From assembly GCA_002451275.1 (NCBI GenBank), contig DKBS01000155.1, forward strand, positions 1,189 through 14,300: 13,112 nucleotides of DNA, written 5' to 3'. Below, in pieces: positions 7,124-13,112 of the stretch (its first letter is position 1; each line of letters starts with the position of its first letter). The notes under the pieces are model-generated. The model saw only the letters and a program-made list of their open reading frames with translations, ran no database searches and was not told where the DNA came from. Source of the stretch: Planctomycetaceae bacterium UBA6894 (GTDB lineage Bacteria; Planctomycetota; Planctomycetia; Gemmatales; Gemmataceae). The position numbers and the translations under genes were made by a program.

Positions 7124-9205
7124 TCACTTGCCTTGAAGCTCGTCGGCCAGGGGCGATGCGTCGTACACCTTGCGCAGGGCCTCGATTATCACCTGGGAGC
7201 AAACGGAAACTGCCCGCGCCTGGTCGTCGGAATAGGCGAAGTCCAGCACCAGCGATTGGATGTTCCCGTCAAAAATCAGGCCCACCACCTCGCCGGCCTT
7301 GTTCACCACCGGGCTTCCCGAGTTGCCGCCGATGATGTCCGCGGTGCTGACAAAGTTGAACGGGGTATCCAGGTTGATCGAGTCCTTCTTCTTGGCCCAC
7401 AGGGTGGGCAGGTCGAAGGGAGGCTTGTTGTTCTGGCCCTTGGCCCGCTCGTACAGGCCGGCAACGGTCGTGATGGGGGCCACCTTTTTGCCGGCCTCCT
7501 CATAGCCTTTCACAGGACCGTAGCTGAGACGCAGGGTGAAGGTGGCGTCGGGGTAGGTCGAGGTGCCCTCTAGCGCGAATTTCACCTTGGCGATCTGCGC
7601 GTAGGCCTGACGGCGCGGCTCCTCCACCTCGTTTTCCATCACCTTGCGAAGCTCGCGCGACTCCGGATCCACCAGCAGCGACAGTTCAATCATCGGATCC
7701 TTGCTGGCGGTGACAGCGGGCAGTCCTTCCTCGTACAGCTTCTTGCGAACGGCGACATCCTTGAGCTTGCTGCCGTTCACCAGTTGCGCCGCGCGATCCA
7801 CCGGGGATTTTCCGGCCAGCACCTTCACCACCAAGGGGTCGTTGTATCCCAGTTGCTCCGACAAGGCGGCCAGGCTGTCCGCCAAACGCACAATCTCAAA
7901 GCCTTCGTAGATCGGCTCCTCGGAAAAAAGTTGCAGCTCCAGCGGTTGCTTGTTGCTGTCGATGAATTCACGCAACCGCTCGCCCTGCGGCTTGTCACGC
8001 TCCTGGGCAGAGCGCACCAGGGTGCGGGCGATGCCGAAAAGATCCGAGGCGAAACCACCCGCGCCTTCCAGCATGCTGTGCCGCTTCAGGATCTTGGAGC
8101 GTGTCTTGTACACCTCCGCAACCTTGTCCCACGCGCCTTTGGCGTCTGCCAGCTTCGGGTCCTTGGCCGCGGCCTCGCGCAGCTTGGCCTCCTCGGCGCG
8201 CTTGCGTTCCATCACGGCAGGATCCATCAGGCCGCCCAGGCCACCCAAACGGGCCTTGCGGCTGTTTTGCACGCTGAACAAAAGTTCCTTGGCCTGCCGC
8301 GCGTTTTCCTCGCTGCGGGCGCTGAAGGCGGTCAGCAGAACTTCCAGGCGGTACAGCCGCTGCATCAGGTAGGGATAGCCAAGGTCCCGGGTGTATTCGA
8401 GCTCTGCAACCGTCGCCAGACGGTTGGTCCGGCCCGGATGTCCCGAGACAAAGGTCAGTTCACCATCCGCGCAGCCGTTTTCGCTCCACTTCAGGAAATG
8501 CTTGATCTCGGCGGGCTTGTCGTTCTCATACACACGGAAAAATGCCGCATCCAGGCAATAGCGGGGGAACTCGAAGTTGTCCGGGTCCCCGCCAAAGAAT
8601 GCGATCTGCTGCTCCGGCGCCCACACCAGACGGACATCCGTGTAACGCTTGAAGCGGTACAGGTGGTACGCCCCGCCCTGGTACAGGGTCACAATGTTGC
8701 AGCGCAGGCCGGACTTCTTGGTTTCCTCGTCCTCGATGGCGTTCATCACCGCCCGCCGGGCCTTGGCCGACTGGTCCGGGGTCATATCCGCCTTCACCGC
8801 ACCGTCCACCCTAGCCGTCACATCCTCGATAGATTCCAGAACGTTCAGCTCCATCGCCTCGCACTTGCGCTCTTCCCCGCGGGCCTTGGCATAAAAGCCG
8901 TCGCGGTAATAGTTGCGCTCCGGGGTGCCCATCTTTTGCAGAGCGTCGGCGGCCACATGATGATTGGTCATCACCAGGCCGTCTTTCGAAACGAAGGATC
9001 CGGAACCGCCCGAGTTGAAACGCACCGAGCTCTTTTGCAGATGCTCCAGCCATTCCTTGCCAGGCTCGAAGCCGTAGCGCTCCTTCAGGCGGGCAAGGGG
9101 CGGGTTGGTGTACAGCCACATGCCCTCGTCACCCAACAAGGCGGGTGTACCCGCCGCAAGCACGCCCATGGATGCGACAATCCTCCGAATGGTTTTTCCC
9201 AACAT
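7124..9205 (-). CDS. S46 family dipeptidyl-peptidase (DPP7/DPP11-like serine peptidase)
   Basis: This 693-residue exported serine exopeptidase should release dipeptides from the N-termini of oligopeptides. It has a signal peptide (KTIRR then a hydrophobic run ending ALLG), and the mature protein starts DEGMW, as is typical of S46. The chymotrypsin-fold triad is visible: His in TNHH (82-83), Asp209 in DPDNFEFPR and Ser629 in GGNSGSPV. A Lys/Glu/Ala-rich helical domain lies between the Asp and the Ser. The S1-specificity position, 18 residues after the Ser, is Gly647 in FDGN. The same spacing separates Ser655 from residue 673 in characterised enzymes, where Gly marks DPP7 (hydrophobic P1) and Arg marks DPP11 (acidic P1). 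The histidine motif reads TNHHVA rather than the usual TNHHC. ATG 9205 is chosen over 9247 because GGGAG lies 7 bases upstream and the leader is then normal. The OPT transporter gene is immediately upstream. Confidence 0.94.
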   Translation of the reverse strand: MLGKTIRRIVASMGVLAAGTPALLGDEGMWLYTNPPLARLKERYGFEPGKEWLEHLQKSSVRFNSGGSGSFVSKDGLVMTNHHVAADALQKMGTPERNYYRDGFYAKARGEERKCEAMELNVLESIEDVTARVDGAVKADMTPDQSAKARRAVMNAIEDEETKKSGLRCNIVTLYQGGAYHLYRFKRYTDVRLVWAPEQQIAFFGGDPDNFEFPRYCLDAAFFRVYENDKPAEIKHFLKWSENGCADGELTFVSGHPGRTNRLATVAELEYTRDLGYPYLMQRLYRLEVLLTAFSARSEENARQAKELLFSVQNSRKARLGGLGGLMDPAVMERKRAEEAKLREAAAKDPKLADAKGAWDKVAEVYKTRSKILKRHSMLEGAGGFASDLFGIARTLVRSAQERDKPQGERLREFIDSNKQPLELQLFSEEPIYEGFEIVRLADSLAALSEQLGYNDPLVVKVLAGKSPVDRAAQLVNGSKLKDVAVRKKLYEEGLPAVTASKDPMIELSLLVDPESRELRKVMENEVEEPRRQAYAQIAKVKFALEGTSTYPDATFTLRLSYGPVKGYEEAGKKVAPITTVAGLYERAKGQNNKPPFDLPTLWAKKKDSINLDTPFNFVSTADIIGGNSGSPVVNKAGEVVGLIFDGNIQSLVLDFAYSDDQARAVSVCSQVIIEALRKVYDASPLADELQGK

Positions 9206-9212
9206 GTTCACA

Positions 9213-9217
9213 CTCCC
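9213..9217 (-). promoter_or_regulatory. Shine-Dalgarno GGGAG deciding the S46 peptidase start
   Basis: GGGAG lies 7 bases before the ATG at 9203-9205. The earlier in-frame ATG at 9247 would add 14 residues ahead of a normal signal peptide, so the later start is preferred. Confidence 0.5.
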
Positions 9218-9276
9218 TGAATTGAGGACAAAACGAGAATTACCCATGCCAATAAGGTTTGAAAAAGGTCAGTCGG

Positions 9277-11820
9277 TCAGATTGGGGGCTGTTCGGCGGA
9301 TGGCTTTTCCGCCTTGCGCCCAAGGATTACCAGGCTGAGTGCCAGAGCAAGGAAAATAGCTAGAGTGATCAGGTCATGCCATTTGCCGATTCCCCAGCTC
9401 TCCACCAGATGCTGCTGTTCCAGCAACTTCTTCACGCCCGGCGTAAATTCCAAGAAGGCAAGGAGCACTCCGCCCAGGCTGCCGCCGGCGATCAGTCCCG
9501 AAGCCCACAGCACACCGGGCGAACTTTCGGTCTTGGCGATTTTTTCCACTTCGGCGGCCTGCCTTTCGGCTTCTGATGCGCCCTCAGGCAGTTTTACCTG
9601 GTGTGCCCGGTCGGCGGCCCACCGGGCCAGCCCGCCAATGAAGATCGGCATCGTGGCGCTCATGGGCACATAGACACCCACGGCGAACGCGAGGGAGGAA
9701 ACCCCGCACATCTCCAAGGTGAGGCTGATCATGGCGCCGATCAGAACCAGCGTCCAGTTGATGTCCCCACCCAGAACACCTTGAATGATCAGGCCCATTA
9801 CCTGGGTTTTGGGTGCCCCGAATTTGAACTTCACCGGAATGGGATTGTTCAGGTAAACCAGTGCGCCCCGCTCGTCGGCAAGGTATTCCCCGGGGGCCAT
9901 GCCGGCAGCGTTTAGAGCCTCAGCCACTTTCAGCGTACCCGCCAAACTGGGAACTTTTTTGGCTTCCTCACGCAGCTTTTCCAGGTCTTCCTTGCCCGGA
10001 CTGGTCACCAGCTTCAGGGTTTTTCCACCGGCCTGGGCGGTTGATTTCACCTCGGCCAGCATCGGGGCCAGATCCGGCACGGGGACTGCTCCCTTGTTGA
10101 GGGTGAATTCATCGCGTTTGTCGTACCGTCCGGTGATGGTCGGATCCACCAGATAGCGGATGAATCCGCTGGCATCCACCAGGTATTTGCCATCTCCCAG
10201 GCCGGGGATCTCCTTGCGCTGCGACTTGTTCGGTCGCCACTCGAAGTAGGTTGTGTTCTCCACGTTGCGCGTGGCGCCGGTCGTGTATTCAGCTTCAAAC
10301 TGTTTCACCGAGGTAGTTGGCAAGTCCCGAGTGCTCAGGACCTCGCCCGCCTGGTTGAACAGCAGCAAGGTTCCACCGATCACCAGGGCGCTGGTCAGCG
10401 CGCCCACCAAGATCGCATACTGTTGCAGGTAGGGGGTGCCACCCACCAAAAAACCGGTTTTCAGGTCCTGCGAGGTGGTCCCGCCGTTGCTGGCGGCGAT
10501 GCACACCACCCCACCAATGGACAAAGCCAAAAGCGCGTCACGGGATCCCGTCATTCCCAACGAAAGGAAGATCAGGCAGGTCAAAAGCAGGGTGGCGATC
10601 GTCATGCCCGAGATCGGGTTGCTCGATGAACCGATCTCGCCGGTCAGCCTGCTCGATACCATCACGAAAAGAAATCCGAAAAAAAGCACCAGCAGGGCGC
10701 CGCAGATCCCGCCCCATAGCCCCACCTGCGGCACCAGGAACCAGGCCAGCAGGCCCGCCAGGACCAGCACCCCGCCAGCCACTACAATCGGAGGCAAGTC
10801 CCGTTCGGTCCGGGGAATCTCCGTGGAGGCCGATCCCCCTGCCAAAGCGCCAGGCTTTTTGGACCCGACTCCGCCCAAAGTGGAAAAAATGGCTCCAAAA
10901 ATAGTGGGCAAAGTCTTGATCAGACTGAAGATGCCAGCCGCCGCCACGCACCCGGCCCCGATGAACCGAAGGTAGGTGCCCTGCATCTTGTCAGCCGTCA
11001 TTTGGCCGATCGGAGCTGAGGCAGGCGCCAACACCCCCTCGCGTCCGTCTCCGAAGAAGGCCATGCTGGGCAGCAGCACCAACGCCCCCAGGATCGACCC
11101 GGCCAGCATCAAGGCCCCAACGCGCAGTCCAATGATGTAACCGACACCCAGCAGCTCCACCCCCATGTCGCTCGATACCCGAGCTACCCGGGAAAAAAAG
11201 CCGAGCGGGGCTTCCAGTCCGGCCTTCAAAAGGCCTGACCCCTCGCTGATCACCTTGTGGCCAAAGGCGACTAAAAAACCCGCCATCACCGCACCGCCCT
11301 GGGCTCCCCCTCGCTCGGCGCTTTCCAGCACCTTGGCGCAGGCGGTTCCCTCGGGGTAAAGCAAAGTGTTCGGCTGCCCGGGTGCCCCGTGCATGCGCAC
11401 GATGAACAACCGACGCAGGGGAATCATCATGAGGATGCCCAGCAGGCCACCCATCACCGAAACCATCATCACCCGGGGCAGGTCCATGTCGAAGCCGATC
11501 AGCATCAGGGCGGGCATGGTCACGCCTACACCGAATGCGATCGATTCGCCGGCGCTGCCGGTGGTTTGAAGGATGTTGTTTTCCAGAATGGTGGTGCGCT
11601 TCACCAGCCCGGAGGAACCGAGGATCCTGAAAAGGGTGATAGCCAGCACGGCCACCGGGATGCTGGCCGACACCGTCAGGCCGACCTTCAGCACCAGGTA
11701 CAGCGAGCTTGCGCCGAAGATGATTCCCAGAATTGCGCCCAAAAGAACGGCGCGCAGCGTGAACTCCGCCATGCCGGCCTTGGGGTCGTTAGCCTCGGTG
11801 GCTGTCTGCAGCGTGGGCAT
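9277..11820 (-). CDS. OPT family oligopeptide transporter with a large soluble insert
   Basis: This 847-residue inner-membrane protein has many hydrophobic helices and oligopeptide-transporter (PF03169) features: EFTLRAVLLGAILGIIFGASSLY near the N-terminus in shortened form EFTLRAVLLGAI, YLVLKVGLTVSASIP, ENNILQTTGSAGESIAFGV, LLYPEGTACAKVL (154-166), SSNPISGM (399-406) and NGGTTSQDLKTGFLVGGTP (445-463). The family takes up peptides, or metal-peptide chelates, using the proton gradient. It is longer than the roughly 600-700 residues usual for bacterial members. A charged linker lies at about 315-342, and a hydrophilic insert of about 180 residues (490-673) interrupts the membrane segments, probably on one face of the membrane. 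The ATG at 11820 has GGGAG 8 bases upstream. It sits 44 bases after purM and 71 bases before the S46 peptidase, which could supply its substrates. Confidence 0.93.
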   Translation of the reverse strand: MPTLQTATEANDPKAGMAEFTLRAVLLGAILGIIFGASSLYLVLKVGLTVSASIPVAVLAITLFRILGSSGLVKRTTILENNILQTTGSAGESIAFGVGVTMPALMLIGFDMDLPRVMMVSVMGGLLGILMMIPLRRLFIVRMHGAPGQPNTLLYPEGTACAKVLESAERGGAQGGAVMAGFLVAFGHKVISEGSGLLKAGLEAPLGFFSRVARVSSDMGVELLGVGYIIGLRVGALMLAGSILGALVLLPSMAFFGDGREGVLAPASAPIGQMTADKMQGTYLRFIGAGCVAAAGIFSLIKTLPTIFGAIFSTLGGVGSKKPGALAGGSASTEIPRTERDLPPIVVAGGVLVLAGLLAWFLVPQVGLWGGICGALLVLFFGFLFVMVSSRLTGEIGSSSNPISGMTIATLLLTCLIFLSLGMTGSRDALLALSIGGVVCIAASNGGTTSQDLKTGFLVGGTPYLQQYAILVGALTSALVIGGTLLLFNQAGEVLSTRDLPTTSVKQFEAEYTTGATRNVENTTYFEWRPNKSQRKEIPGLGDGKYLVDASGFIRYLVDPTITGRYDKRDEFTLNKGAVPVPDLAPMLAEVKSTAQAGGKTLKLVTSPGKEDLEKLREEAKKVPSLAGTLKVAEALNAAGMAPGEYLADERGALVYLNNPIPVKFKFGAPKTQVMGLIIQGVLGGDINWTLVLIGAMISLTLEMCGVSSLAFAVGVYVPMSATMPIFIGGLARWAADRAHQVKLPEGASEAERQAAEVEKIAKTESSPGVLWASGLIAGGSLGGVLLAFLEFTPGVKKLLEQQHLVESWGIGKWHDLITLAIFLALALSLVILGRKAEKPSAEQPPI
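9841..10191 (-). repeat. Diverged internal duplication in the OPT transporter insert
   Basis: Two 17-residue copies lie exactly 100 residues apart in the soluble insert: residues 544-560 (10141-10191) and 644-660 (9841-9891). Both fit G-x-Y-L-x-D-x-x-G-x-x-x-Y-L-x-x-P, with 8 of 17 positions identical. The first reads GKYLVDASGFIRYLVDP and the second GEYLADERGALVYLNNP. This points to two related small beta-rich modules in the insert. Confidence 0.55.
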
Positions 11821-11864
11821 TGCCTCGACTCCCGTGGAATCAGTCTGTTTTCAAGAATGCACGA

Positions 11865-12989
11865 TCAGATGGGGCAAACTGGCCGGTCGGCAAAATCGAG
11901 GCCTGGCTCACCGGCGACAACCTCGCCCACCAGGAAGGCCGGAACGCCCATGCGCTCCACCTGCTTCACAATGCTCTCGGCAAAGTAACGGCTCACTACC
12001 AGCACCATGCCAAGGCCCATGTTGAACACGCGGAACATTTCCTCGTCGGAAACACCGCCCAGTTGCTGAAGCCAAGGGAAGATGGCCGGTACTTGCCAGG
12101 AGTTTTTCCAGATGCGGGCGCGGGTCCCCGGGGGAAGGATGCGCGGCACATTCCCTTCCAGGCCCTCACCTGTGATGTGGGCGATCCCGCGAACCACCTT
12201 CCGCTTGATGGGATAGTGGTTCAGCAGTTCGGTAACCACCTTGGCGTAGATGCGGGTGGGCTCCAGAAGGGCCTCACCGGCGGTTCGGCCCAGTTCGGGC
12301 ACCATGCTGTCCACGGTCAGCCCGGCGCGTTCAAAAACAATCTTGCGGGCCAGCGAGTACCCGTTGCTGTGCAGGCCGGTGCTCCCCAGGCCAATCAGTA
12401 GGTCGCCGGGGCGCACCCGCTTTCCGGTCACCATGCGGTCCCGTTCAGCCACAGCCACGCAGAACCCGGCCAAATCGTAATCGTCTTCCTTGTACACTTC
12501 AGGCAAAATGGCCGTTTCACCACCCACCAGGGCGCAGCCGGCCTCAATGCACCCTTCGCTCACACCCCGTACCAGGGCCTCCACCAGCGGCGGGTTGTCC
12601 CGGGGAATGGCAATGTAATCCAGGAAGAAAAGCGGCTCGGCGCCGGCGCACAGGCAGTCATTCACCGACATGGCGACCAGATCGATCCCGACCGTGTGGT
12701 GACGATTCATCATCGCCGCCACCTTCAACTTGGTCCCCACGCCGTCGGATCCTGAAACCAAAACCGGGTGTTTGTAGTTGCGGGCAAAAAGCCGACTGTT
12801 GAAGTCGAGGCTTACCAGACTGGCGAAACCGCCAAATCCATCCAAAACGCGTGGGGTGTGAGTGCGGCGAACCCAGTGGGCCATGCCGTCCAGCGTCTGG
12901 TTGTACAGGTCCAAATCCAGGCCGGCTGCCCGATAGTCCAAACCGTCACCGGATGCCGCTTTGGTTTGATTTTTTTTGAGTTCGCTCAT
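11865..12989 (-). CDS. purM: Phosphoribosylformylglycinamidine cyclo-ligase (AIR synthetase)
   Basis: This enzyme carries out the ATP-dependent ring closure of FGAM to AIR, the fifth step of de novo purine synthesis in the cytoplasm. The protein has 374 residues against roughly 345 usual; the extra length is partly a charged N-terminal extension (MSELKKNQTKAASGDG). Family motifs appear in order: DYRAAGLDLD (18-27), GFGGFASL, SGSDGVGTKLKVA (79-91), GIDLVAMSVNDCLCAGAEPL, LVGGETAILPE (154-164), GSTGLHSNGYSLARKI (202-217), HITGEGLEGNVPRILP (271-286) and VFNMGLGMVLVV (321-332). Glu replaces the usual middle Gly of HITGGG at 275. The ATG at 12989 lacks a clear Shine-Dalgarno. It is the first gene of the minus-strand run within this window, 44 bases before the OPT transporter. 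Confidence 0.97.
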   Translation of the reverse strand: MSELKKNQTKAASGDGLDYRAAGLDLDLYNQTLDGMAHWVRRTHTPRVLDGFGGFASLVSLDFNSRLFARNYKHPVLVSGSDGVGTKLKVAAMMNRHHTVGIDLVAMSVNDCLCAGAEPLFFLDYIAIPRDNPPLVEALVRGVSEGCIEAGCALVGGETAILPEVYKEDDYDLAGFCVAVAERDRMVTGKRVRPGDLLIGLGSTGLHSNGYSLARKIVFERAGLTVDSMVPELGRTAGEALLEPTRIYAKVVTELLNHYPIKRKVVRGIAHITGEGLEGNVPRILPPGTRARIWKNSWQVPAIFPWLQQLGGVSDEEMFRVFNMGLGMVLVVSRYFAESIVKQVERMGVPAFLVGEVVAGEPGLDFADRPVCPI

Positions 12990-13112
12990 GGTGAGCTTAG
13001 CTTAGTGAAAAAATGTGCGAAATCGATGGTGGACACTTGCCATAACGATTAGGAAATGCGCTGGCCGTTTTGTTAGTCAATGATATGTTTTTATTTAAAA
13101 TAATTAAGTATG
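12990..13112 (-). promoter_or_regulatory. AT-rich upstream region of purM, with an inverted repeat
   Basis: The DNA turns sharply AT-rich after about 13060, unlike the coding regions, which suggests a promoter region. On the minus strand TTGACT (13075-13080) matches a -35 box, but no good -10 lies at 16-18 bases, so this is only a candidate. TTATTT-A-AAATAA at 13091-13103 is a perfect 6-base inverted repeat. A short tandem CTAAG CTAAG lies just before the purM start. The window ends in ATG on the plus strand (13110-13112), which could begin a divergent gene, but nothing further can be seen. Confidence 0.35.

Noticed and set aside
7784..9220. 478-residue plus-strand open frame
   Set aside because: It is antisense to the S46 peptidase, whose catalytic motifs are clear. 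It is a by-product of high GC at third codon positions.

Overview
The window is GC-rich, tightly packed bacterial DNA that most resembles a planctomycete (Planctomycetota). The main reason is the pair at 862-5523: a PSCyt1/DUF1549/DUF1553 c-type-cytochrome-like protein followed directly by a DUF1501 protein. This pair is a hallmark of Planctomycetota and also occurs in some Verrucomicrobiota and Acidobacteriota. A secreted DUF1080 protein, an S46 dipeptidyl-peptidase and an OPT transporter fit the same kind of organism. TGA is the ordinary stop for most genes here, so the standard bacterial code applies.

Layout. (1) 1-704, minus strand: the N-terminal part of an MFS transporter that runs off the left edge and carries an in-frame TGA at a position expected to be a conserved glycine. 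(2) 705-861: a short divergent intergenic region. (3) 862-5523, plus strand: the PSCyt1/DUF1553 gene and the DUF1501 gene, stop abutting start. (4) 5527-5608: two hairpins between convergent genes, the second of which looks like a bidirectional terminator. (5) 5632-12989, minus strand: five co-directional genes read in the order purM, OPT transporter, S46 peptidase, DUF1080, ndk, with gaps of about 44, 71, 41 and 83 bases. (6) 12990-13112: the AT-rich region upstream of purM.

How the genes work together. The DUF1553/DUF1501 pair is probably exported and acts outside the cytoplasm, but its substrate is unknown. The S46 peptidase (exported, releasing dipeptides) and the OPT transporter (importing oligopeptides) are adjacent and could form a peptide-scavenging unit. 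purM and ndk are housekeeping nucleotide-metabolism genes at the two ends of the minus-strand run. No gene-free stretch exceeds 300 bases, and I found no tRNA, rRNA, CRISPR array or mobile element.

I do not see a clearly new multi-gene system. The most unusual features are the nonsense codon in the MFS gene, a roughly 180-residue soluble insert with an internal duplication in the OPT transporter, the lectin-like domain inserted in a helical region of the DUF1553 protein, and the S46-OPT pairing.
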